Source of the DNA: Plantago major
Taxonomy: Eukaryota > Streptophyta > Magnoliopsida > Lamiales > Plantaginaceae
Direction: 5' to 3'
DNA length: 64,000 bases
Assembly: GCA_026545765.1 (NCBI GenBank)
Contig: CM048839.1
Coordinates: 23,746,566 to 23,810,565, forward strand
Positions 44,052-56,700 of this stretch are shown here, in pieces (within the stretch, counting starts at the first letter, position 1; every line of letters begins with the position of its first letter). The position numbers were made by a program, and so were the translations under genes. The notes below the pieces were generated by a model. It did no database searches, had not been told where the DNA came from, and saw only the letters and a list, made by a program, of their open reading frames with translations.

Positions 44052-44883
44052 AGGACCATACTATTTGTATAAGTGCCTTTTCTTTTAGGTAACCTTTATT
44101 CTAGCACCATGAATGAACCCATATTCCATATGGGCAAAGCGACACAAACTCATCCCATATTCCCATGTGTTAAAAGCGACACAAACCCACACATCTCATA
44201 TGTTGTCTTCAGGACAAGGGCTCAACCAGCGAGGTGTATAGTGGGACGTCCGTTGCATTAAAATTGGTAAAAGAAAAAAATTATATATGTAGTACCATTT
44301 TTTACAAGTTAAGATTTTAACTCGGCACTTCCGAAAAAATCTCATATAATATCTAATTTGACCCCTCAAACCTTAATTACTTGTGACATCCCTGCCTAAC
44401 ATGACACTATGCTTAAAAATAAACCAGAAAGTTGAAGCAAGGACTCAGGACAAAAAAAAAAAAAAAAAAAAGAAATCAGGAAATTGGGGTATTTTCATAT
44501 TATTGTAGTCAAACTCGGGTTAAAAGATAAAGGCCAAAGAAGACATCATTGCTGACTAGCACATGACAACTGTAAACAAAATGAACTTGAGAAATTTCTG
44601 ACACTGTACATAAAAGAAATGAAGCCATCCAAGAACAATGAGAATAGAAATGAAACAAGACAGAATCATGAAGAATGGAAAAACCATGCAGGGTGATAAA
44701 ACTGATCTACATTACACCATAAAATCACCACTGTGAAGAATCTTAAAATTCAGCAAACTCCTGCAATACCAGAGATTTCACAATAAAAACAAGCACAAGA
44801 GTATTCACCCAAACACCCAGATTTGCAGACTGAAGCCAGAACGACAACAGACATAACCCCTCTACCTAGAGTAACCTCTAAAA
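44052..44883. other. Intergenic DNA and probable 3' UTR of the TMK gene
   Basis: No gene was found. 44,454-44,471 is an A-run. About 44,560-44,883 is less AT-rich and lies directly after the TMK stop codon on the minus strand, so it is probably its 3' untranslated region. Confidence 0.5.
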
Positions 44884-47800
44884 TCAACGCCCATCACCCG
44901 AACAGAATGAATCTGCAAACCCAGACGGCCTCGTCGGTATACTCGTTTGAGTATTATCGTTGCTGTCAAGAAATGATGATGAAGAACCATCGATACCACT
45001 CATCCCTTCCAGCGCCTGCCATTTCTTGACTGCCTGAGGTAATGTCATATCATAGTCGATTCCATAGTCATCAAGATCAGAGGCTTCGCTTGGTTTCCAC
45101 ATCTCAGCTAGGGATGATAGCACATTCACAACATGGCCCATATCAGGCCTCTGGTAAGGCTCCCGGACAGAGCAATGGCCAGCCAGCTCAGCAACAGTGT
45201 TGATGCTATTGAGAGTTTCTTCGTCGGGGTTGAGTGTCGGGTCGATGGCTTTCGAGAAAGTTTCTTTGTTGTTTAACATTCGGCGGAACCATGGCACCAA
45301 ATGCTGGCTGTCATCGGGCATGGTCTCATCTAAAGCTTTTCGCCCAGTAATGATTTCCATTAGAATGACTCCAAAGCTGAACACATCTATTTTAGTACTC
45401 ACTCGGCCCGTAACTGTACATTTACATGCAAAAAAGCTATTAAGTCAAATATGAAAAGCTTAATTTGGGAAATATTAACAGGATTGGGTATTAGAAACCC
45501 AAGCATACCATAAGAATTCATGGTAAAAACCGTGATTAACAAAAATTTACTCGAGTCTTGACATAGCAAGTTGACATATAGTATTACACATTTGAAAATT
45601 ATACAAGTAAGGATTACGAAAAAAGAAAAAGAAAACAGAGAAAGAGGGAAACATAAGGATTAAAATCCATAATTCATCTATGCAATCTTTTAATCCTCCA
45701 ATATGATTGATTGTTGGTTGGCCACCAGAGCCAGACACCAACACAAATCCTTACCAAATCAGCATGCTACTACTAAAATGTGGTCAATTTGTAGTGAATA
45801 CAGAGGATATCGGAATTGCGACAGTTTTTAATAACAGCCTACATTGATTCTGGATATGAAATATTCATATAACCTAGAGCCTACCGCAATTATCTGATAA
45901 GCATTTTGAGAATATGTAAGACATGGATAATTTCATACGATGAGCCTTTATCAGTGATACAGGGGATAAGTATCGGTTCTACATACATCAGCAGCCATTT
46001 TACTTAGAATATTAAGAAGAAACTTTTCTTTCCAAACATTCATGCCAACATAGAAACGCATCGAGAAATGCAGTAGGAAAAAACACATCATTGGGAGATA
46101 AGACAGGGTTGGTACGTGGGACTACCAATCCAATCATCCAATGAAGTAGGTCCATCTATCTTTTGACCTCACACTAACATCAGGCAAGATGTAATAATTG
46201 AATAGTACATACGAAACTCACATGAAAATATAAGAAAACCAGCAATTAGGGATATTAGTAAGTTCACCAGCATTACACGAAGTTATTTCACAGTTCAAGA
46301 TTAATAAACCAACATCATTAACATCTAAATAAATGCAAAGAAAATCAAGTTTACCTGCATACTCAGGTGCAAGATACCCAAAGGTTCCAGCCAATTTAGT
46401 AGCTATCGATGCTTTACCATCAGCCAGCCGAACCAGTCCAAAATCTGCGACTTTAGCCCTTAAATCATCTCCCAGTAGAATGTTTGAAGGTTTGAGATCT
46501 CTATGAATAAAACTTTGGTGAGCTAAACCATGCAAATACTCAACACCTCTAGCAACATCTAATGCAACAATTAGCCTTTGCATCCACTCAAGTGGCTTCA
46601 AATCTTCTTCTTTCCAATGAAAGAGAAATCTGCTAAGAGTCCCCTGAGGCATGTACTCATAAACAAGTAACCTCTCGTTACCATCTAAGCAGTACCCCAA
46701 AAGTGCAACGAGATGCCTATGGCGTACTTTAGTAAGCACCGCAATCTCAGATGTGAACTCGTCTAAACCCTTCTCACTCATCACACCAGACTCCATCCTC
46801 TTGACTGCAATCTTAGTCCCATCATGCAACTCTCCTTTATAAACTGTGCCAAATCCACCTCTCCCAAGTATGTTCTCTGGACTAAAATTGTTCGTCACAT
46901 TTCTCAGCACTTGAATGGATATTACCATATTTCCAGCCTCAACAATATGGAGATCAGTTCGTCCTCCGCTGCTTGCTTGACTGTAAGTCTCACTTATCCC
47001 ACCACCATTTGTGCTCTGACCGGCAATGGTAATTTTAACAGCGTCCTCAGATCCCGAATGCCGAGGATGTAAAACCACGGTATTTGGAGACTGGACTCTT
47101 CCAGAGCCCTTATTTTTAGCTCTACACATGAAGAAGACGAGGCCCCCAGCAAATGCAAGTGCACATACCCCAACAACCGAACCAACAATAACTCCAGTTG
47201 CTGGTTTCTTTCCACTATTTGACTGTCCACTGCCACCTGATCCAGGATTCCTTCCACTTCCACCCTGTGATGCAGACGGTGGTGGAGCATCCTTCCCAAT
47301 ATCAGGATTTCCATCAGTCTTCACGAGCACATTACTAGGAAAAAGAGGAACCTTACCCCAAAGCTGATTATTCGAAACATCCAAGGACACAAGGTTGGGC
47401 GAGTTAACCAGTTCACCCGGGATACTTCCATTCAAATTATTATTAGACAAGATCAACCTCTGCAACGATGTTAACTGTGCAAAATTCGGTGAAATTGTTC
47501 CAGTCAGCCCCATGCCATGGAAATTGACGACAGTAATATTACCACCACTGCTACAACTTATCCCCAACCACGATGAACAAGGATTATTACCTTTCCAATT
47601 CTGTGCAAAATTTACCGGATACCCAAAATCACCCAACACATTGAGCAAACTATTAACACGAGTATCACATTCCGCCCCAGGTGTAGGTAAACAAAAACTA
47701 TTCGAATCATCCGACATATCCACCTGCACCGATCTAGCAAACCCCGGGGTTTTCCCTTGCAACATGTTATTCGTCAAATTCACGACCGCAAGCGTTTCCA

Positions 47801-48677
47801 ATCCCACCAGACTGTCAGGCACAGGGCCAGTCAAACTATTATCCCTCAAACTGAAATCCCTCAACTGAACTAACCCCGATAAATCCGGTATAGGCCCCGT
47901 AAACGAGTTCCCATGTAACCAAACCTGTGTCAACTGAGTCATATTCTGCAGGACAGCAATTGAACCATTCAACCTAGAACTACTCATCTGTCCATTCAGC
48001 CACAGAGTCTGAATCGACGTGCCGGCAAACGAAGCGGGCAACCCGCCTTCCAAATTGTTAAACGACAAATGCAAATTACTCAAGCTAGAAAAAGTATCAG
48101 GCCCGAAAATGTCAGGTACAGGCCCGGAAACATTACAACTATTCGCCGAGAAATTCACTAACGTAGAAGCACTCTTAATACCTTCTGGAATAGTCCAGGC
48201 AGAAAATGGATTCTTATCCATACTAACAGACTGTAAAGAGTTCATACCGTCAAAGAAATCAGGTGGAATTGAAGTGAACCCGTTGCTATCGAGAAGAATC
48301 CTCTGCAGAGAGCTCATACCAGCAAAACTCGGTAAAGAACCAGTGATGCTATTCCCCATCACCTCGAAAATCTGGAGCGAGCTGAGCTTGCTCAGGCTAG
48401 GTGGAAGCGACCCGTTCAGTTTCTGGTTGCCGATTTGGATCCGAGTGACCCGATTGTTCGAGCAACCCACCTTCGCCCACTTACACGGGTCCGAGTCAGA
48501 CCAGTCGAGTTGACTCGCTGAGTTGACATTCAAGCTCTTCTTCAAGTCCTGCATAACCGAAGCGTCACCGGATTGTCCATCAACAAGGGTCGATAGAACA
48601 AAACACACCGTAACAAAAATCGTCGGAGAAAAACCCATCATGGAATCGAAACCCACAGAATTCTTGGCTTTTTCCAA
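44884..48677 (-). CDS. TMK: TMK-type leucine-rich repeat receptor kinase (950 aa)
   Basis: Exon 1 is 48,677-46,355 and exon 2 is 45,413-44,884, with a 941-bp intron splitting APEYA|VTGRVS in the kinase activation segment. There is a signal peptide (about residues 13-34), an LRR N-cap ([11 protein letters not shown]) and a first LRR block to about residue 330. A Cys-containing non-LRR island follows ([11 protein letters not shown]), then a second LRR block ([12 protein letters not shown]). A Gly/Ser-rich linker leads to a transmembrane helix at about 492-515. The kinase is complete: glycine loop [11 protein letters not shown] near 606, Lys in [14 protein letters not shown] near 724, DFG near 744. 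Two LRR blocks split by an island identify the TMK family, which takes part in auxin signalling at the plasma membrane. A start at MMGFS (residue 13) would give a more typical signal peptide. Which TMK orthologue this is was not resolved. Confidence 0.93.
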
Positions 48678-49735
48678 GGGTTTTACAGATTCTTTTTTTT
48701 TTTTTTCCTTCTTTTCTGTAAATGTGGGTAGAATTGGGTGAAATCGAGTGAATAGACTTTAATTCCTTACTGGGTAGTTGAAATTAAGGGGAATTTCCAA
48801 TTTGTGAATGGAAAATGAAGGAAAGAGAATCGAATTTTGGGTTCATGGGAAAGGGAAAGAGTAGAGGGAAGAGTGAGCAATGAGTCAATAGAATTGAGCA
48901 GACGAGACGGCGGAAATAGAGGAAGAAAGGTAGAGAATTTTTTAAGGGGAAGGGAAAGGAAAGGAAAGGAAAGGAAAGTAGTGTGTGTATTCGGTGTGTG
49001 AGTGACTGAGTGTTGTGTTGAGTCATCACCATAAAAGGAGAGAGAGAGAGATGTTAATTATGGTGTGGTGGAGTGAATACAGTCATTACTCACTTCTCTC
49101 TCCCCCTTTATCTGTGATCTTTTAGAGAGAAGGAGATTTTAGAGAGAGAATAGGGAAACAGAGAGTATACAGTTGGCACCTACGCGTGGACCCACTCTAA
49201 TTGTCTTGTTTGTTTTGAGAGAGCCGATTAGGGAGGAGGGTGTGGTCTTAATTGCGTGCAAACCATATCTAATTATATTTTCATTCCATTAATGAATTCT
49301 TTGAATTGGGAAGGTTATTTTGTAGTAAAATTATTTATGGGCTGTGGTTGATTTCCTAAGTCATGGTAGCGTATCTGGTGAGATATATACAGCTATAGGA
49401 AAGCATTTAATTCATCAAATTGGTGTAAATTGCATTTGATTAGAGTTGGATAAGTTTTGAATTATCATTAAAGTCTTAGGGGTATGTGTTGTAGAGCATA
49501 GTAAAGAGTATGGGAAAGCTATGTTATCTTCATCTGAAAATTTATTAATTTCAATTCAGTTCAAATTTATTTAATTTATTATTATATTACAAATAAGTTC
49601 TGCGCCAGCTACATATGTTACATTGGCGAGGAGAGTAGCGCAAATAATTAAACTGGGCTCGAGGTCCTTATTCTTTCAAATGGACGTCCCCTCCTGGTCC
49701 ACATACTTCGGGTCGGGCTTCTTGGTACGATGTCC
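48678..49735. other. 5' region of the TMK gene
   Basis: On the minus strand the leader is CT-rich (GGAAAGGAAAGG runs near 48,945-48,980 and GAGAGAGAGA near 49,040 on the plus strand), as is common in plant 5' untranslated regions. 49,528-49,600 is a fragment of the Tourist MITE interior seen at 41,430. No gene was found. Confidence 0.5.
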
Positions 49736-50390
49736 TCTTCCTAGTACTGCGTTTGTAACATCACCTTTCCCTTGGAAATTAACGTTGAAAACTGGTGGCG
49801 AAGTGCTTCGACAAATTTCCAAGTAGCTTCATCTTCCTCCAAAGTTTTCCACTGCACTACATGTCCATTTTTAAGCTTTACCCGAAGATAATGCAAAAAA
49901 CTATATGGTTCGACTGTAGGGATCTCCTCTTGTGTATATGGTGGCAACTTTTGTTGCCTAGCATCGTCATTCACAATCTTCATGTGTAGTAATGAAACTC
50001 TTTAGGTTGATGCTTTGTGTCAGCGACTTGCTTCATTCGGCTACGAGTCATTTCCAGGTTCAGCTTCAATTCTATCAGGATTGCATCGTGATCTTTCAAT
50101 TGTATGTCTACCTCATGGACAGTCATTCACCCTTGCTCGTGAGAGGGAATAGCCAATGTTGGATGGCCATGGACTGCCTCGAATGGGGTCAAATCTATTG
50201 ACTAGTTAAATGTGGTACTATACCAGTATTCAACCCATGCCATATATTGTTCCCACTTTTTTTCGGCAGGTGGTACACAAAGCAGTGTAAATAGTGTTCG
50301 AGTATGTGATTAACCACTTAGCTTTGTCCATCGAAATGGGGGTGGTAGGTCGAACTCATATTCAAAGCAGTACCCTATAAGCGGAACAAT
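49736..50390 (-). pseudogene. Ty3/Gypsy chromovirus remnant (integrase end and chromodomain)
   Basis: Minus-strand pieces include KKWEQYMAWVEYWYSTTF and DLTPFEAVHG (C-terminal part of integrase). After several stops there is a frame at 49,983-49,741 with VKLKNGHVVQWKTLEEDEAT, the chromodomain-like C-terminus of chromoviruses. No LTRs, RT or protease were found nearby. It is a short, old fragment. Confidence 0.7.
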
Positions 50391-51724
50391 ACACACCATA
50401 AAAAAGCTACATAAATCTATGTCCCTATCGAGTTCTTGGTGAACTTGCTTTATCGAGACTATTCTCTAAAACGATTAGGAATAGGTCGGAGGGGCTCCTT
50501 TTGCTCGTGATATTAATGTTAGTTTTAAAAAGATTAATCTAATTGATAATTTAACTGAACATTTAAAGCCATAATATTTACAATATAGTCATAGGCTAAA
50601 TTTTTGAATAGAAACATGATATAATATATGTGACAATATAAAATTTTGTTTTTGTAATTTTAATCTGATGGAATCCCTAAAGAGTAAGTCTTTGAAGGAA
50701 ACCATTTTCTTAAAAGGACTAAAATTGATTCACAAACATTATTCTTATAGCTAGAATTACATAAGGTAGTCAAAAACATGTTGAAGATTTTTACTTAGAA
50801 CACATCACTGTATACAAACACATAAAAAAATGTACATAACATGTTCACTCATAAAATATTATTAATATGGTTTAGAATATTATAATTAATTAAAAACGTC
50901 ACTTCGTCCCTCATGTTCCTCACTAATTTTGTTCGACGTTGTGATCCATAAATTCACAAAGATAAATAATGTGATTTAAATGGCTTGTAAGTGTGTTTCC
51001 TTCACGCAAGACATATCATGAATTAATCCGCATCACGAAAACATTAGCAAGCAAATCGATCGCACAACTTTTTCCATGCTACTAGACTCGCAATTTTCAT
51101 CAAGGATGTTCAGGATTAAGCGCTCATTAACATTCCTACCTAGTATCGTGCGATTTAAAAAGGTAGTACATATGACTAATTAGGATCGTTATTTTTTTTT
51201 TTTATTAGAAAAATATCGTTATCATGTTAAAATGTAGTACTTGATGATATGTCTGATATACACCGCTTATAATTCAATCATGCTGAGAGATCCTATTGGG
51301 GATGTTCATTGAAATTAAGGGCATACCATTCGTAATCATTCGAGAGAGATTTCATAAGAGCTAGCTAGCACTGTACCACTTGCTCTAGATGGAGTAGAGG
51401 CGAATGAGCATTACTACCGACTCATTCTTTCTATTCAGTTTCCTCAATCACATGCCATGTCCTGTATCGTATGTTGCACCATTTTCTTTGTATATGTGCT
51501 TATAGGATTATAGTAGAATGGATTGGGTGCAGAAAGTTCATTTCAATTTCTTTATACAACAAAAGTACAAAACTAAGCAAATACTATACCTGAGTACCTC
51601 GTGTGAAACTAGTCCTCAATATATCGATGAATAATCTCACAACATATATACATACATAGGAACTGAGACCAGATATTCAGACATTAATTCACTATCTCAG
51701 CTTATTCTATACCCAATAGCTCGA
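50391..51724. other. AT-rich intergenic DNA, no gene seen
   Basis: Low complexity, with no family motifs or element ends. Confidence 0.5.
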
Positions 51725-52423
51725 TCAGCAGAGTTGGACAGACTTGAAACGTATATTATTTTTCATATCATTTTGATACGTGAACCGGATGACCTTACCA
51801 TATTCCAGTGGTTTCCCGTCGTTAATCAAGCAATCATCGAATGCTAGTCTCTTAATAATTACTGGATTCAAGAATGTTCTCCATGCAGAAAGCCAACCAC
51901 AATGGACATGGAGGTTTGAAGGTCTGCAATACGCATGGCTACAAAGGCTCACTATCTGAACAGTGAACCTTGGTACTCCGCTTGTGGGAACTTGTATCTC
52001 GGTAACGCTTACATCGCTCTTTCTACAACCTCCTGATCATGAATCAATGTATACAGTATGTCAGTATTGTAAGAAGAGTACCAAAAGAATTGATGCATGT
52101 ATCAAAATTTACATGCCTAATTGATGCATGAACCTGATCATCAAAAGAATTGATTTTACCAGGAACAATCTGATTTCTTGGAGTACTTGTGACTTCTGCT
52201 TTTAAGGCTAGGGTTATATTATGATCATCTCCATTTGCAGAGTGCATCAAATTGCCTGAATAAGAACACATGTAACAAAATTATAAGTCAGGACCGAAAA
52301 ACTTATCAAGTAAATATTGCGAAACCTAGTATCATATTCGTACTTAGACGACTAACCCGAGCACAATGCTATGTTGAAGAGGATAACTGCGATCATGACC
52401 AGAAAGTAACGAGTATTATTCAT
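51725..52423 (-). CDS. TDL1: TPD1-like secreted cysteine-rich protein (156 aa)
   Basis: Three exons: 52,423-52,357, 52,255-52,160 and 52,032-51,725, all with GT-AG borders and a total of 471 nt. Exon 1 encodes a signal peptide (MNNTRYFLVMIAVILFNIAL). Exon 2 is a short variable linker. Exon 3 holds the conserved domain: GCRKSDVSVTEIQVPTSGVP, SLCSHAYC, HVHCGWLSAW, NPVIIKRLAFDDCLINDGKP and a final VQLC. This matches TAPETUM DETERMINANT1-like proteins. TPD1 is a secreted ligand of the EMS1/EXS receptor kinase that specifies tapetal cells in anthers; TPD1-like members act in other tissues too. The exon 2 / exon 3 junction restores Gly-Gly-Cys. It is divergent from IPMS, with 1.28 kb between the start codons. 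Exact orthology to TPD1 or to a TPD1-like paralogue is not resolved. Confidence 0.88.
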
Positions 52424-53700
52424 GATGATTCTGGGTTTTGTCCAAGTGTTGAAGAAATTAGTGAGTTTAATTTCAGAGACTTAGACTTTCATGGATGATT
52501 AGCAGTAACTTCAAGCAAAAGTGTGAAGTTTACTGCTGCATGTGAAATCATGATGTGTTAAGTTTAAGCCTTTTTATAACCGGGGACCCGTTCAAACCTA
52601 TTTTTAGTGCACAATTGAAGGCTAGATGAGTTAGAATAGGGTGGTTAATATATGAGTGTTAGCTTCGAATTTATGTAAATGGCCTATTATAGTGTTTCTA
52701 ATAAAGCAACTGAAAATAATAACGAGTTTACTATTTCGCCCTCATGAAAATAATAATATTAGAGTCGAGATTAATTTTACCATGTACATATGTCAATGTA
52801 ATTTTTCCGTTAGAATTTTACCATGTACAAAAAACCTAGATTACGACTCTAATCCTCGGTCACAAAACTAAATTCTCCACCTCTACCCTCTGCCACGATA
52901 GATATGGTAAACGAATATCCATGAAAATGCTTTGTATGGATTGATTGAGGAAGTTGTCTATTAAGGCAAGGAAGGAGACAACACAAATGTGCTTATGTGC
53001 AAGCTAAAACTTTGATTTTGGAAAAATTCATACCTATAGGAGTACCTGTAGGATGAAATCTTATGGTTTTTTTATTATGGGTATAACTTTGACTTTGGTG
53101 TTAATTATGGTAGTTGGAAAAAAGAATTCTTGTAGGAAAGTGATAAATGCTACAAATACCACAAGATGAACAAAAAATCCGACCTCTTCAACTGGCCGGG
53201 GGTAATATACTGGTTTGTAATTTAATACACATTGATAATATCACTAACTTGAAATATTAAATTAAATACATAGATGAATTGTGAGTACATCTTTACTTTT
53301 AAAAATGCATCCATAATAAGTGTATGGTCATTCTGAATCGATTTTAGAATGCATGAAGGTTGACTTATGATAATCTGCAGATTCTGCATATCCTCAAATA
53401 ACAACTAATGATTAACCACGTCGACCTATAAGCGACGAGACTTGCACTCCCTGTCACTACAAAAAGACATACCCCGATTACCAATCGGGTCGGTTATCCA
53501 ATTGCCCGACTCGGACTCCAAATCCAACATTTTGCTCTTGTTTCAAACACGACAATTAAAGTTCATAACCCCATCCATTTTTAATCACACTCAAACAGTC
53601 TCTAAACCCTCACACAGTCTGAGCTCAGCCGCCACCACCGCCAGAAACCACCAAATCAAGCTATCCAACTCCACCGGTAAACAAACTTTCCGGCGAAACC
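52424..53700. other. Shared upstream region of TPD1-like and IPMS
   Basis: A divergent intergenic region of 1,277 bp. The ~250 bp before the IPMS ATG is richer in C and contains CCACCACCGCCAG-type leader sequence. No TATA box is obvious for either gene and no other gene is seen. Confidence 0.5.
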
Positions 53701-56700
53701 ATGGCAGCTCCAATTTGCCGGCGGCCTTGCTCAACTATCTTCTCAACAACCTCATTTCCTTCCAACAACACCTCTCCACGCCACTCCTTTCCGTTCCTCA
53801 CCTGGAAGGACCGGAGTACCCCTACAATCTCCTTCCGTTGCTCCGTTACCCGACCGGAATACACCCCCAATCACATACCCGACCCGAAATACGTCCGTGT
53901 TTTCGATACAACTCTCAGAGACGGCGAACAGTCTCCTGGCGCCACTATGACCACTAAGGAGAAGCTTGACATTGCTAAATTGCTAGCTCGCCTTGGTGTG
54001 GACATAATCGAGGCTGGATTTCCGGCTTCGTCAGGAGCTGATTTTGAAGCTGTGAAGCTGATTGCCATTGAGGTTGGGAACAATGCGGATTCTGATCATG
54101 TTCCGGTTATCTGTGGCCTGTCGAGGTGTAATAAGAAGGATATCGAGAGGGCGTGGGAGGCGGTGAAGTATGCGAAGAAGCCGAGGATTCATACGTTTAT
54201 TGCTACTAGTGAGATTCATATGAAGCATAAGCTGAAGATGACTCAGGAAGAGGTGATTGCTAAGGCGACGAGTATGGTCAGTTATGCGAGGAGCTTGGGC
54301 TGCAATGATGTTGAATTTAGTCCTGAAGATGCTGGAAGGTAGTAATAACACTGTACTACATTGTCAATTTAATTTACCAGTTGCATAATGTAGAATACTG
54401 ATATTTTGAAAAAGATAACTTGAATTTTGAGCTCCAGTTTGAGTTTGGCTATGGCTATTTATCGGTGGATGACAATTTAACGAATGCCAATTCGCCTGTT
54501 TGAGTTCCGATTGGTATCGATTAGAAACATCATTCTTCAGTGCCTTGGAAGTTGAAAACTATTCAAACTGGTTGATCAAACAGGCACTGCAACATAGTAT
54601 CCTGGTTGATTACTCAAATAACTGAATTTCGGAAATGCTTGAACTGCTTTGACAATATATAGTTAAGAACACTTTCTTTTTTGGTACTAGTGTTATAACC
54701 TTAAATGACTTTATAATTTTGTAAGACATCATTTGGATAATTCACTTAGCCTGTTTTGTACAGATCAGACAGGGAGTTTCTTTATCAAATTCTGGGGGAA
54801 GTTATTAAGGCTGGTGCCACCACACTCAATATCCCTGATACAGTAGGCTACACTTTACCTTTTGAGTTTGGACAATTGATTGCTGACATAAAATCTAACA
54901 CCCCTGGGATAGAAAATGTTATTATTTCGACCCATTGCCAGAATGACCTTGGACTTTCTACTGCCAATACTTTATCGGTATGCAGTTTGATCCGATTTTC
55001 CCTATTTTATTAGTTGCGCGTTGTAAACAAGTTCATATGTGAAATTGGACTTGTTTGAGTTCAGGGAGCACATGCTGGTGCAAGGCAGGTTGAAGTGACC
55101 ATTAATGGAATTGGTGAAAGAGCTGGCAATGCATCATTAGAGGAGGTGTGTCCTCTTGGTCATCAGTTCCCTTCCCTTCTTTTCTTTATAATCATGTTTT
55201 TCTGTGAGGATGATGGAAAATTGCATGGAGAAAATGCATGATTTTACCACATGAAGTGTTTATCTTGTTAGAAATTGTGCTGAAACTCCAGATAACCAAA
55301 ACCATAGGAAATGCATCCTTGCATACATGATAACTATCAAAAAATCTCCTTAATCGAGAAATTTATTTGCTGATTATATATTGTTGTTATAGAAACTGGC
55401 CTAAACATGAAACCATGCTGGAACATTAACTTTACTTTCATGCATACTCTTATATAGTTATATGTGATTTCCATATGATTAGAGTTACGATAGGTATCTA
55501 GAGAAATGTGTTTTATGAATCTCATTAAAAGATAGTACTTCTGAAGTAATGGCCTGATCTCTTAAATTAGACATTTCCATGATATCTGCGGCTCAAAGCT
55601 ACACATAATTAGTCCACTTTGCTTTTCAAAGTATGTTTATTTGCACATGTACTCTGCCTTACTATGTTACTACAATTGATATTTCTTCTGCATTAAACTG
55701 TGCTGGTAAGTGAAGGGCCCACGTTGGCAGAATGCAGAACATGTCAAGCTTAGTTAGTCCTAGAGGCTAGAGAAGTCAACAAGAAGAAAATGGTGACGGA
55801 TAGGAAGTCTTAATATGGATTTTCATCTAATATTGAATCCAATATTTGCTGTGTCAGTGATCTACATGATCATGGACTCCTTACACTTCTCAACTGTTAC
55901 CAACTCCTGTGTCCACATCTGTGCCTTTTGTCGTGCTAATTGATCGGTTCGGATTATTACCCCCCTACTGCTCCTAGGTCCGCTCAGCTTTGTGTCTAAT
56001 TGTATTTTTTGTTACTCTTCCTGCTTCTCTGCAGGTTGTAATGGCCTTGAAATGCCGTGGAGGACAAGTATTGGATGGCCTTTATACAGGAATTGAAACG
56101 CAGCATATTATCATGGCAAGCAAGATGGTAAGCTATTATTGCTTCTTTTTCAGCCTGTGATCCCTTTTCTATGTTTATTTCTGTTGTGACTCTGTTGACG
56201 TTCAGGTTGAAGAGTACAGTGGCCTGCGTGTTCAGCCCCACAAAGCAATTGTTGGAGCTAATGCTTTTGCTCATGAAAGTGGAATCCACCAGGTCTGCTT
56301 AAAAGCTATAATTGTCTGCACATATTTTATTTTAACATTTTATATATGTTCATGTATATATATGTACTTGTATTTGTTTTTGTTAACATTTATTCATATG
56401 CATACATTGACTCGATCGCCCTGAATAAGTAAATAAATCTCAATGATGAAACAGAAGTGCCTTGGGCTACATGAATATTCTAAAAAAAAGCATTATCTCC
56501 GAAATTGCTGTGTCATAGTGTTTCTTACCTGTACTTCCAACTTCTGTTGCAGGATGGAATGCTTAAGAATAAGAATACATATGAAATTATATCTCCTGAA
56601 GATATTGGACTTCTTCGATCTAGTGAATCTGGTATAGTGCTTGGTAAGCTCAGGTATGCTTTACTTTACCTATTAATGTGCGCCCTTGTTCTTTATATAT

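Noticed and set aside
46824-48513. Several plus-strand open frames of 80-164 aa
   Set aside because: They are antisense shadows of the TMK coding exon.
49741-49983. 80-aa minus-strand open frame as a host gene
   Set aside because: It matches the chromodomain-like tail of a Ty3/Gypsy polyprotein and is surrounded by broken integrase sequence.
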